DNA of 64,000 bases, taken from positions 3,734,501 to 3,798,500 of the forward strand of contig NZ_CP060825.1 in NCBI RefSeq assembly GCF_014489615.1, in the 5' to 3' direction. The DNA comes from Streptomyces genisteinicus. GTDB taxonomy: Bacteria; Actinomycetota; Actinomycetes; Streptomycetales; Streptomycetaceae. The position numbers and the translations under genes are program-made. Shown here piece by piece: positions 40,373 to 49,600 of the stretch; position 1 is the stretch's first letter, and each line of letters starts with the position of its first letter. A model generated the notes under the pieces. The model was given only the letters and a program-made list of their open reading frames with translations, had not been told where the DNA came from and searched no databases.

Positions 40373-42565
40373 GTGCCTCTGGCCCGTCCGACGCGGCGGC
40401 GGTTCGCCGCCGTCGTCACCACCGTTCTCGCCATCACACTCGGAGCGACCGCACTGACCGCTCCCGCGCACGCGGCTCCGGCCGTGCGCAGCGCCCTCAC
40501 GACGGACACGCCGACGGCCGCGGACCCGGTCCCCTACCCGAGGACCGACCGGCTCGTCGGGGCGGGCGTGACAGGGTTCCTGACGGACCCCAACTCCGGT
40601 CCCACCACATGGTTCCGACGCTATGCGGACGGCGCCGCGCAGGAGTACGAAGGGGCCGTGCTCCTCCGGTCGACGGCGACGACCGACTTCCTGGTCACCG
40701 TGGGACCGAAACTGATCACGCAGCGGAACCTGGCGAGCGACGGCTCCCTGGAGGTTCCCGTCGGCACCCTCCCGGGCGACGCGATGTGGGCGGGTGCGGC
40801 GGCCGACGCCGTCTTCACCTCCGTGACGACCGAGGCGGGCACAGTGCTCCGCAAGCACGTCGCCGGGGCCCCGGCGACACCGGTCACCGGCCTGCCCGCC
40901 GACGCGACCTACGTCATGGCCACGCCCGCCACCCCGGACCACGCCCTCGTCAGGTTCACGCGGAACAGGCTGGGCGCGTGGGGGCTGCTCGACCTCTCCA
41001 CCGGTGTGTTCACCCCCGGGGCCGCCGGGATGGGCGCACGGGCCGTCTCCACGACGCATATCGCCTCGTTCGTCGACTCGGATACAGAGGGCATCGCGAT
41101 CCTCGTCAGGGACCGGGCCACCGACGCGGTCACGGAGGTGCCCGAGCGTCCGCAGCCGCTGGGCGCACTCCAGGTCGGCCTGGTCGGCGACTGGGTGGTG
41201 TACGGAGGGAAGGGCGGGATGGGCTTCGTCCAGCCGAGCATCCGCCACGCCATCACCGCCTACAACGTCACCACCGGTGCGACGGCGAAGGTGCTCGACC
41301 ACGCCTACGAGTTCACGTCCGCTCCCGACGGGAGTCTGTACGCGCGCGGCGGCCTCGTCGGCCGGGGCGAGGGCGTGTACCGGATCGCCGCCACGGGTGG
41401 CGATGCCCTGACGGCCGTCATGGTCGCGACGACGGGTGAGCCCACCGAGGTGGTCACCGAGTCCTTCACCGCGCCCCCGGCGGAACTCGACCTCGACCGG
41501 GTGGACGGGTTCACCTTCACCTGGAAGCTCTCCCGCACGGTGACCCAGCCGAAGCTCACCCTCCGGCATGCGCGTACCGGCATGACGTGGCAGATCCCCG
41601 GGTGGTACTCGACCCGGGAGCCGGAGTTCTCGTGGTCCGACATCGGTGCCAACGACTGGGCGCACGCCCCCAACGGTGAGTACACCTGGGAGATGACCGC
41701 CGAGCCGGCCAACGGCATCGGTCCGGACGTCACCGCCGGCGGCACGTTCGCGGTCGTCCGCGAGGCGCAGCCACACGACTACAACGACAACGGCAGCCCC
41801 GACCTGCTGCAGGTCGACTCCTCGGGCCGGCTGTGGCGCACGGACCTCGTCCACCGGCCGTACGATGCGTGGCCGGGTGTCCACGAGTCGTCGCCCGCGA
41901 TCTCCCTCGGATCGGGCTGGGGCGTCTACGACCGGCTCGAAGCCGCGGGGGACCTCGCCGGCACGACGGTCGGCGACCTCCTGGCCCGTGACGCGTCCGG
42001 CGTGCTCTGGCTGTACCAGGGCAAGGGGGACGGCAACTTCTCCGCCCGGGTCCGGATCGGCGGCGGATGGCAGGTCTACGACAAGATCACGGCCGGGAGC
42101 GATCTGACCGGCGACGGCCGCGCGGACGCGCTCGCCTCCGACAGGTCCGGCGTGCTCTGGCTGTACACGGCCACCGGCGACGCCGCGAAGCCCTTCCTGC
42201 CCCGCAGGCAGATCGGCACCGGCTGGGGGACGCACAACGACATCACGGCCGTCGGCGACATCGCGGGCGCCGCCGCGGGCGATCTCGTCGCGCGTGACAC
42301 GGACGGTGTCCTCTGGCTCTACCTCGGCAAGGGCGACGGCACGCTCGCACCCCGCACGAGGATCGGCGGAGGCTGGAACGTCTTCCGGGCGCTGATCGGC
42401 TCCGGCGACGCGGACGGCGACGGGCGACCCGACCTCATGGGGCTCGGCGTCGCCTATGAGGCGTCGAGGCTGTACCGGAGCAACGGCGACTGGAAGGCTC
42501 CGTTCCGGCCCGGTCAGGCCATGCATCTCTCCCGGATCGGGCTTGTGTCAGACACGGTGTTCTGA
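40373..42565 (+). CDS. secreted FG-GAP/VCBS repeat protein
   Basis: 730 residues from the GTG at 40373 (GGAGG 7 nt upstream; the ATG at 40367 is too close to it). Signal peptide RPTRRRFAAVVTTVLAITLGATALTAPAHA. The N-terminal half is a beta-rich region with WD/Kelch-like strands. The C-terminal third has at least four FG-GAP-like repeats of the form GDLTGDGRADALASDRSGVLWLY and KGDGTLAPRTRIGGGW, which usually form Ca-binding beta-propellers in extracellular proteins. This is the last intact core-like gene before the accessory region. Function unknown. Confidence 0.88.
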   Translation: MPLARPTRRRFAAVVTTVLAITLGATALTAPAHAAPAVRSALTTDTPTAADPVPYPRTDRLVGAGVTGFLTDPNSGPTTWFRRYADGAAQEYEGAVLLRSTATTDFLVTVGPKLITQRNLASDGSLEVPVGTLPGDAMWAGAAADAVFTSVTTEAGTVLRKHVAGAPATPVTGLPADATYVMATPATPDHALVRFTRNRLGAWGLLDLSTGVFTPGAAGMGARAVSTTHIASFVDSDTEGIAILVRDRATDAVTEVPERPQPLGALQVGLVGDWVVYGGKGGMGFVQPSIRHAITAYNVTTGATAKVLDHAYEFTSAPDGSLYARGGLVGRGEGVYRIAATGGDALTAVMVATTGEPTEVVTESFTAPPAELDLDRVDGFTFTWKLSRTVTQPKLTLRHARTGMTWQIPGWYSTREPEFSWSDIGANDWAHAPNGEYTWEMTAEPANGIGPDVTAGGTFAVVREAQPHDYNDNGSPDLLQVDSSGRLWRTDLVHRPYDAWPGVHESSPAISLGSGWGVYDRLEAAGDLAGTTVGDLLARDASGVLWLYQGKGDGNFSARVRIGGGWQVYDKITAGSDLTGDGRADALASDRSGVLWLYTATGDAAKPFLPRRQIGTGWGTHNDITAVGDIAGAAAGDLVARDTDGVLWLYLGKGDGTLAPRTRIGGGWNVFRALIGSGDADGDGRPDLMGLGVAYEASRLYRSNGDWKAPFRPGQAMHLSRIGLVSDTVF

Positions 42566-42651
42566 CCCGTCCCCGTCCCGCGCGGAGGGACGGCCTCCCG
42601 TCACCCGGCGCCCTCCGCCCGGACCCGGCGCCGGGCCTCGCGCCACCTGGC

Positions 42652-42950
42652 TCACACCGTCTTGATGCCGCCGCCCTCGACGGCCAGTCGCCGGTCACGC
42701 CTGCCGCGCGGCCTCTGGCGAGGAACGTGACCACGCACGCGACTCCGTCCGGTTCGACCGTGCGGTCGATGGTCGTGTCCACTGACCCCCGCTCCTCCGC
42801 GCCGTCCGGTGTGCTCAGGTCGACCGAGATCGTGTGGGCGCAGATCTCCTTCAGCTCGGGCGTGGACGTCTGGGCCGCACCGGCGCAGACGCTCTCGGTG
42901 ACGAGGTTGCCGGGCGAGCGCCATTCCCCACGCCCCCGCTCACCCGGTGG
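42652..42950 (-). pseudogene. frameshifted remnant of a small conserved protein
   Basis: One frame reads SPGNLVTESVCAGAAQ, STPELKEICAHTISVDLS and DRTVEPDGVACVVTFLARG, then VTGDWP and nonsense. Immediately after, a different frame continues as VEGGGIKTV and stops at 42652. A single missing base near 42680 explains this: the parent would read VTGDWPVEGGGIKTV. No convincing start codon or signal peptide remains upstream. The family is not recognised with confidence. Confidence 0.6.
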
Positions 42951-43600
42951 CGACAGCAGTCCTGTCGACGAGATCGAACTCGTGTCCGACTCTCGAGATT
43001 TTCGAACCATAGGTGCGAAAAATGAGCAAAGGGGACGGAGGGCACTGCCGTTCGCCGACTACACCGGCCGCATCGCGGCATCCACCACACTGGTCAGCGC
43101 CGAGGACCGTCGCGGGCCCCGGGCGGCACCGTAGCCGCGTCGCGTTCAGGGGCGATCTCGCCGGCCCGCCGCCCTCCTCGATCGTGGCGCGGAACGTGCC
43201 TCCGCGCGTGCGAACCCGCGGCGCACGGTATCGACCGTCCCTGCGTTTGAGCCGGCTCGGCGGCCGTTTTCACCGTTCTTTGGCCGCGCCGGCCCGGGGC
43301 GCTCAGGTCGAGCCGTACCAGCGCCTGCAGCCCGCCCCGCAGCTGGTCCCTCGCTGAACTGGTGTGATCGGGCAGCGCTTCCAGCCAAGCTCTGCCAGTA
43401 CTGCGCTGATTAGTGTCCTGCCTTCAATGGGCCGCGGTGAACGTCGGAAGTGGGGATGGTGGCGGCACTGGCAGTCCTCAGCTCCCAAATCGCAGCTGTG
43501 CCGAAGTCGAGATTCAATGTTTCACGTCTGAACGCAAGCCAGGAGCGCTAGACTTCGCTACAGCCGCAGCTGATGCCAACTAGGGTGGGGGTAACGCTCA
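42951..43600. other. 650-bp gap at the left edge of the accessory region
   Basis: Open frames exist on both strands but none has protein-like composition or a good start. Base composition falls from GC-rich to clearly AT-richer after ~43370. GGTGGGGG at ~43583-43590 is the probable RBS of the DUF262 gene. Confidence 0.5.
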
Positions 43601-44704
43601 ATGCTTCTTGAGGACCAGATCGAGATTTACAGGCGTCAGATTGCCACGGATTCCTATCCGATGTCGATCGGGGAACTGTCGAATCTCTATCGTGACGGCG
43701 AAATCGACATTCATCCTGAATTCCAGAGGATTTTCAGGTGGCGCGATGAGCAGAAGAGTCGATTGATCGAGAGTGTACTTCTCGGTATTCCGCTCCCCAG
43801 TATTTTCGTTGCTCAGAATGACAAAGGGATCTGGGACGTAGTCGATGGAGTGCAGAGGCTATCGACCATCTTTCAGTTCATGGGAATCCTCCGAGACGAG
43901 GAGGCAGCGCTCTACGACCCCCTTATCTGTGTTGATGCTCCCTTCCTGACTCACCTGGACGGGTGCTCTTACGAAATGATCGAAGGGGCTGAAAAGTCTC
44001 TGACGCCTACTCAGAGGCTGGATTTTAAACGCGCTCGCGTAGACATGAAGATCATTAAGCGCGAAAGCGACAACCGGGCAAAGTACGACCTATTTCAGCG
44101 CCTCAATTCCTTTGGGTCCGTTGCGACGGAGCAGGAGTTGCGCAACTGTCTTCTCGTCAGTATGAGTAAGCCGCATTTTGAGTGGCTGACCGAGGTCTCC
44201 AATGACCGAAACTTCCTGACGGTTCTCGATATGCCGCAAAGGCTCATTGATGAGCGCTATCACATGGAACTGGCCCTGCGTTTCACATTTCTCCACTCCA
44301 TTCCAGAACCTCGGCTAAGTTCTATCCGTAATATCGGAGACTTCTTGACCGAGCAGTTGGTTGATTTCGCCGACCTTTCTCCTCGGAAGTTGGAAAAGGA
44401 GATGAGTGTCTTTTCGCGGACCTTTGAGATTATCTCGCAGTCGGGTGGGGCTGACCTGCTCAGGCGGTGGAACTATGCAAAGAGCCGACCCGAGGGGTAC
44501 TTTTCGCTGACGGCATTCGAGGCTTTGGCCCTGGGCATCGCATACAACCTCCCTGCTCGTCGATCAAGTTTCGGTGATATTGGTGGAAAGCAGAGGAAAC
44601 TTTGGTCGGACCCGCAGTTTTCAGCCGGACACGCAACTGGTGTCCGAAGCGATCAGAGGATGAAGAGGACGATTCCCTTCGGTCGTCAACTCTTCTCTGA
44701 ATGA
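43601..44704 (+). CDS. DUF262 domain protein (GmrS-like N domain), partner of a HEPN protein
   Basis: 367 residues. The DUF262 ParB/Srx-like fold is visible: SIGELSNLYRDGEIDIHPEFQRIFRW, SRLIESVLLGIPLPSIFV and the nucleotide-site motif DGVQR (residues 83-86 region; usually DGQQR). The C-terminal part is helical and has no HNH/DUF1524 nuclease domain, unlike GmrSD/BrxU enzymes. The stop overlaps the next start as ATGA. Codon use and composition are visibly lower in GC than the neighbours, indicating transfer. Probable role: sensor/NTP-dependent half of a two-gene defence or toxin module. Confidence 0.88.
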   Translation: MLLEDQIEIYRRQIATDSYPMSIGELSNLYRDGEIDIHPEFQRIFRWRDEQKSRLIESVLLGIPLPSIFVAQNDKGIWDVVDGVQRLSTIFQFMGILRDEEAALYDPLICVDAPFLTHLDGCSYEMIEGAEKSLTPTQRLDFKRARVDMKIIKRESDNRAKYDLFQRLNSFGSVATEQELRNCLLVSMSKPHFEWLTEVSNDRNFLTVLDMPQRLIDERYHMELALRFTFLHSIPEPRLSSIRNIGDFLTEQLVDFADLSPRKLEKEMSVFSRTFEIISQSGGADLLRRWNYAKSRPEGYFSLTAFEALALGIAYNLPARRSSFGDIGGKQRKLWSDPQFSAGHATGVRSDQRMKRTIPFGRQLFSE

Positions 44705-45387
44705 CGGGATTTGCGGTGGACATTCCGAGATTTTCGGAGAGGGTGCAAAAGGCCTTAGCCCATCGAAAGGCCGAGCTTTCCCGGCTTAGCATCTTGGTGA
44801 GTGGATCTCATCAGGACAGCTCGCAGGAGTCGGTCATATGCCGATCTTCAGTTGTGCTCACTTACGCACACTGGGAGGGCTTTGTTAAGCAAGCCAGCAA
44901 GCTCTACATCGAGTACGTCAACTCCTGCAAGGTGCCAGTACTCAACATGAAGCCTTGCTTTCAGGCGGCGCACGTTCAGACTCACCTGAATCGCGCTTCC
45001 AACGGGGTGAGGATTCCGTTTCTCGCGGAGCTTCTGGATAGAATTGACCTGGACAGGAAGGCCACCTTCTTCGTCGATCCCGTAAAGATCGTTGAGACCG
45101 AAAGTAATTTGACGTCGGAGGTTTTCAGGAATATCGTTGCGTCAATTGGCCTGGTTTACCTGGAGTTCTACTCGACCCGCCGGGCCTTCATTGATGAAAA
45201 GTTGGTCTTCAGTCGGAATCAAGTGGCGCATGGAGAGCTCATTCCGTTCGGGTCGGCCGAGGCCATGGAAAGAATTGACGCAGTGCGTACTTTGCTGGAC
45301 ATGTATGCCAGTCAGATACTAGACGCCGCTCGCGATGATTCATTTCTGAAAATCGCACCGCCTCGCCCATCCGCTGGCCGTCTCTGA
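44701..45387 (+). CDS. HEPN-domain (MAE_28990-type) putative RNase
   Basis: 228 residues, helical. An N-terminal helix precedes the characteristic VVLTYAHWEGFVKQASKLYIEYV. The HEPN active-site pattern R-x4-H is present as SRNQVAHGE (Arg172, His177). HEPN proteins of this kind are RNases in toxin-antitoxin and phage-defence loci. Leu19 is encoded by TTA (44755-44757), the rare bldA-dependent codon of Streptomyces. It overlaps the DUF262 gene by 4 bp, so the two are translationally coupled. Low GC like its partner. Confidence 0.85.
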   Translation: MTGFAVDIPRFSERVQKALAHRKAELSRLSILVSGSHQDSSQESVICRSSVVLTYAHWEGFVKQASKLYIEYVNSCKVPVLNMKPCFQAAHVQTHLNRASNGVRIPFLAELLDRIDLDRKATFFVDPVKIVETESNLTSEVFRNIVASIGLVYLEFYSTRRAFIDEKLVFSRNQVAHGELIPFGSAEAMERIDAVRTLLDMYASQILDAARDDSFLKIAPPRPSAGRL

Positions 45388-45714
45388 TCGAAATTCATGC
45401 ATCGCTCGACCGTGATGTGGAGGAGAGTCGGCATAGGCCATGAGTTGCGCTGATGTGGAGAAGGCCGGTGATGATCTACCCGTACATGAATCAGGGTGCT
45501 CCGGTCAGGGCAATCGAGGGACTTGGAGCACCCGTAGCACTCCACGGCCCCAAGGGGTCCGGGCAACGACGAAGGTCCAGGTCGCGGACCTGGGCCGTCG
45601 TTCACGAGCGGATGATGGTAATCGAACCCGCGCTGTGAGCTCGGGAATCACCCAGCAGCCCCCGTCCGGCCACGCGGCACTCCACGGCCCACGCCCCCAC
45701 GGTCCTGGGGGCGC
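45388..45714. other. island junction without a credible gene
   Basis: Contains the tRNA-Gly 3'-half copy (45568-45648) and a 14-bp repeat GCACTCCACGGCCC seen near 45536 and 45679. Open frames here read through the tRNA-like DNA and are artefacts. Confidence 0.6.
45568..45648 (-). repeat. partial tRNA-Gly copy plus terminator (putative att scar)
   Basis: Read on the minus strand, 45607-45648 corresponds to the tRNA-Gly(CCC) gene at 51949-52019 from the anticodon loop (TTCCCGA) through the T-arm (GCGGGTTCGATT) to the acceptor end ATCCGC, with about six mismatches. The adjoining 45568-45600 is a diverged copy of the tRNA terminator, including CCAGGTCGC-GACCTGG. It is in direct orientation to the intact tRNA, 6.3 kb away: the expected product of integration at a tRNA 3' end. 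Confidence 0.75.
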
Positions 45715-46311
45715 TCACTCGCAGGTCTTGCCCGGCTTCACGCTCACGACCGCCGCCCACGGCAAAGTGAGCTTGTCGTCCGCCTTGGTTCTGATCTCCA
45801 CGTGTTGCTGGTCGGCGCGGAGCAAGTCCCCACACAGCACGCCGGTGGTCGTCTGCACCACGACCGGTTTTGTTGCGGAATCCGGTGTAGTCAGCCACGC
45901 GATGACGAGTGCTCCGACTACCAAGAACACTCCGAGGACACAGAGCAGATAGGCCCAGGCCAGTGCCCGTGTCACCCGAGTCACTTCCTGACCGGTCCAG
46001 CGGCGTAGGGCCTGGCCGCCCAGGAGGATTTCACGCTCTGGAGTGCCGTGCGCCGCTCGCGCTGCCAAGAGCGAGCCCAGAACTAGGGACACGAAGGCAG
46101 TGATCAGTAGCCCCGTCGCCATCGCGCGAGCCATCGCTGACAGGTCGTCGAGGTTGTCGCGGCCCTTCAGTACTACGAGGACCGCGAGCAGGGCTGTCAA
46201 TCCCGTGAGACCGGTTCGCCACCCCTCCGCCTGTCTGCGCAATTCCGGAAGCCTGGTGAACTCCAGGTCACGAGCGAGTTCGGCCCATCGGCGCTCAGAG
46301 TGGATACTCAT
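45715..46311 (-). CDS. membrane protein, third gene of the caspase/GHKL operon
   Basis: 198 residues. An N-terminal helical cytosolic stretch (RRWAELARDLEFTRLPELRRQAEGW), two hydrophobic segments (GLTGLTALLAVLVVLKG; AMATGLLITAFVSLVLGSLLAA), a loop with GGQALRRWTGQEV, a third strong segment (LAWAYLLCVLGVFLVVGALVIAWL) and a C-terminal beta-rich extracytoplasmic-looking domain. Its ATG overlaps the stop of the preceding gene (ATGA). No family recognised. In context it could be the membrane-acting or anchoring component. Confidence 0.8.
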   Translation of the reverse strand: MSIHSERRWAELARDLEFTRLPELRRQAEGWRTGLTGLTALLAVLVVLKGRDNLDDLSAMARAMATGLLITAFVSLVLGSLLAARAAHGTPEREILLGGQALRRWTGQEVTRVTRALAWAYLLCVLGVFLVVGALVIAWLTTPDSATKPVVVQTTTGVLCGDLLRADQQHVEIRTKADDKLTLPWAAVVSVKPGKTCE

Positions 46312-46667
46312 CGGCGGAGTCTCCAGACCGCGCCACAGCCGAGGAACGACGTGTCCGTCGGGCCTTGCGGATGAGGGTGCCCGCACTCGCAGAAGTGCAC
46401 CTCCGCAAACAGAGGTTCGGGTACGTCCTCGGCCTTCCGGGTGGCCCCTCTTCCGAAGAGCAGGCTGAAGGCCCCCTTCGTGCCCACGCCTGGCCGACCC
46501 CACGGGAACAGCGTTTTGGTCATGCCGTGACAGCGAGGGCACGCCCCCGCGACGACCACGCCTTCTCCGCCCGGGGCCGGCCCTTGCGTGAACAGAGCGG
46601 TGTCGATCTCGCCGAGATCCTCGTCGGCATACGGCACACCGTGATCGTGCCTGGCGGTGGTCGTCAT
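46308..46667 (-). CDS. small Cys-rich (zinc-ribbon-like) protein of the caspase/GHKL operon
   Basis: 119 residues. A disordered N-terminus precedes CPRCH, a Lys/Arg/Gly-rich middle (LFPWGRPGVGTKGAFSLLFGRG), then FCECGHPHPQ and FLGCGAVWRL. The three Cys/His clusters suggest a zinc-stabilised fold. It overlaps both neighbours by 4 bp, so it is made with them. Family not recognised; possibly a caspase substrate, adaptor or regulator. Confidence 0.75.
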   Translation of the reverse strand: MTTTARHDHGVPYADEDLGEIDTALFTQGPAPGGEGVVVAGACPRCHGMTKTLFPWGRPGVGTKGAFSLLFGRGATRKAEDVPEPLFAEVHFCECGHPHPQGPTDTSFLGCGAVWRLRR

Positions 46668-49600
46668 GGTCTGTCTCCCTTGCCGGTGGTGCCCTCCAAC
46701 CGGAGCGCGAACATCCCCGCGTAGATCTCCAGGCGATGTCGCACCCACTCGGGTGTCTCTCCCACTGCCTGGGCGCAGCGCTCCACCCGGTCCTGCCCGA
46801 CATGACCGGTTAGTGCCGGAAGTTTGCCGTCATGGCCCTCGGAGAGGATTGCCAGGTCCTGCCAGACGGGCACCACGTCGGGTACGTCGGTGATCGACGG
46901 CTGTACCGGCTCCAGCCCGAGATACGGCGTGACGCGCTGCTGCCAGGTGTGTCGTACGGACTCGCCCAGATGGCCCGCGACGCTGACCAGATCAAGGGGC
47001 ACCAGGCCGGTGCCGGGCTCGGAGACGCGGTACGCCGGGTCGACCGCCGCGGCATCGTGGGCGCTGGGAACCTCTTCCGGCAGCGCCGCCTCCGCATCGG
47101 CGGTCAGCACCGGTACGAGGGCGCCGATGGCCCGGAAGGGAGCGAGAGCCCGGTACGCCGCCCGGGCGCCGATGGTTCGGGCGCGGGCGTAGTCCACCAG
47201 TCTCTGCGCTGTGACCGGGCCCCAATGAGGGGTCTCGAACCACTCGCCGCCCATGTCCTCGTCCGGGCCGGCGTCGACCAGCGCGGCGATCTCGTCCCAC
47301 GTCGGGACGAAGGTCCGGAGTCCTTCGGGCGGTTCCGGGGCCACGAATGCCGCGCTCAGTCCCAGGTCGCGGGCCTCCCGCCGTGCGACGTCCCACAGGA
47401 AGGACAGCTTCTGGCGAAGCCGCTGACTTCCGGTGAACAACACTGCCGAGCTCGCCGGCACGGGGTAGTCGGCCCCGGCCCAGCTGGGGTCCTCGCCGGA
47501 GAACGCGTATCTGCTGGGCGTGGGCAGTTCGTCCCAGGCACGCAGTAGGTTTGCCGCGTCCGGGAGGTCTACCTCGGCCTCCCTCAGGTCTTCGAGGTAA
47601 TGGGCGAGTTCGTCGAAGGGCATCTCATGTGAGCGGACGAACGAGAGGTCTCGGAGCGATACGCCGCCCTCCAGGCGGATGCCCTCTTCATGCAGCCATC
47701 GTGCCAACTGGCCGGTTTCGGGCGAGGGAACGGTGTCCCGGCCTGGGGAGCGCTTGGTGTAACGACGGCGGTGGACCACTCCAACGCCCTCTGCTGCGCG
47801 GGCGAGGGCCCGCTCGGCTTCCCACACGCTCAGTTCGCACTGTGCGGCCAGCTCGACGGCGGCACCCCAGAGGAGCTCCGGTCGGCCCCCGGAGCCGGGG
47901 ACGATGTAGTGGCGCATGACGGCAGATATCTCCGACGGGACTTCGCCCCACCGGACGGCCAGGACTGGATCAGGTGTCGGGCGGCCCAGCCACGCGAACG
48001 CGGCCATGCGCCGCTGCGCCTCCCCCACGTCCAGGCCGGTCGCGGCTGCCACCAAGGGAACGTCCCAGGGGTCCATGGCCGGACGCCAGTGGCGCTCGTC
48101 CTCCTGGAGGTACAGAAGCCTCAGGTCGGCGTCCGTGCAGACGTGGTTTCGATGGTGATCCGGGACGGCGTCCAGGGGCTTGCCCACGAATGGCGCGTAC
48201 CGGTCGCACGCATCGGCCAGCTCACCGAGCGGCCGCCGAGCATGTGCGGAAGCCCGGACGATGCCGGACAGATCACCGGGTGGGTGTTGGTAGAAGATCT
48301 CGAGGGAACCCCGGCGATCCTGTGGCAGAGGGCGGCCCCAGATGGTGATCTGAAGGGTGTTCCTCGGTTTGGGTTCGCTGCCCAGCAGCCCCTTCATGAC
48401 CAGCCAGTCGACGAAACCAGGGTTCCAGTCCAGGTCACCGTCGCCGACGATCGTTGGCCCTGCCAGCCGTGGATGGGCGATGCGCATGCCGCGGGTCGCG
48501 CGGAGAACCTCCGCCACGCTGGTGTCCTGGTCGTGGGCTACTTGAACCGCGCCACGCCAGTCGCCCCCGACCTCCGTCGCGATGTCCGACCAGCCCGGCT
48601 GCGGAACCGGGTGGCCGGAGAGGGATAAAGGAACCGCTTCCTTCGAGCTGCGGAGCCCGGGATTGAGGGCAGCCCACCGCCAGGGCCGGACCGCTTCCAT
48701 GGCCTCCTTCTCCCTATCCGACCTACGCGGGTTCCCCAAGTCGGCGTCCATCCGGAACCAGCCCACCTCGTCGAGTTTTACTCGCCGACTGAGGTTGTCC
48801 GACGCGATCACCTCTTGACCTCGCAGCGCCTTCCAGAGGATGCGAGCGACGGAACTCTCCCGGGATTCCATGGCCCAGAGCCACGGGAGGCGCAGCTCGG
48901 GGCTGCCCGCCAACACGCTGGCGCCCCGCTGGTGCTGCTCGGCTGCCCACCCGATGTCGTAGGACTCCAGCTTCTTCCGGTTGACGCTGAGCTCCCCAGC
49001 GTGCGGACCTGACAGGTTGAGCACGTACCCGAACGTCCGCTTGTCTGTGGCGATTCCGTCGCAAACGATCGCTCCGTCGCCCGAGACCCACCACAGGGTG
49101 TCTGGTACCGCCTCGATGGCGAAGCTGGTGGAGAACGAACCCTTCCCCTGGCCTGCTTTCAGCTGTCCGGGCAGCCAGATCTCCTCCGCGCCGTCGGAGT
49201 CGCGCACCTCAAGGCGGAACTCGCTGATGAGAACCAACGAGCGCAGCACCGACACGACGGAGGTCGCGTCCAGCGGTCCTGTCCTGCGCAGATGCAGCCG
49301 GACGCGGGTGCCGCCCTCGGGTAGCGCCGCGCCCTCGCGCTCGTCCTCTTCACGAACTCGGAAGAGGCTGCCGCTCACCGGGATCTCGACGCGCAGTGCC
49401 CGTGCGGCGGGACGTCCGTCCGGGCCGACCGGCCGGGTCACGATCGTCATCTCGTCGGCCAGCATGAAATAGCTGAAGACGCCGATGCCGAAACGGCTGT
49501 TGGGGTACAGCCGAAGCGAACTGTCGTGACGGAGCCACGCGGCCTGCTCCCGCCGGAAGGCATGGGACTGGTCGAAGCGGCGGCCTGCCCGGGTGAAGGT

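Noticed and set aside
42960..43020. Possible third tRNA-like fragment (GATCGAACTCG resembling a T-arm)
   Set aside because: Only ~7 contiguous bases match the tRNA-Gly T-arm; the acceptor and anticodon parts do not align and no cloverleaf can be drawn.
43303..43488. 61-codon minus-strand frame suspected to be a transposase remnant
   Set aside because: No recognisable transposase motif, no terminal inverted repeats and no target duplication seen.
45440..45952. Open frame containing ADDGNRTRAVSSG, similar to one at 51512-52033 containing ADDGNRTRAISLGSS
   Set aside because: Both are translations across the antisense of tRNA-Gly 3' ends and their terminators. The shared peptide simply reflects the duplicated tRNA DNA, not a protein family.
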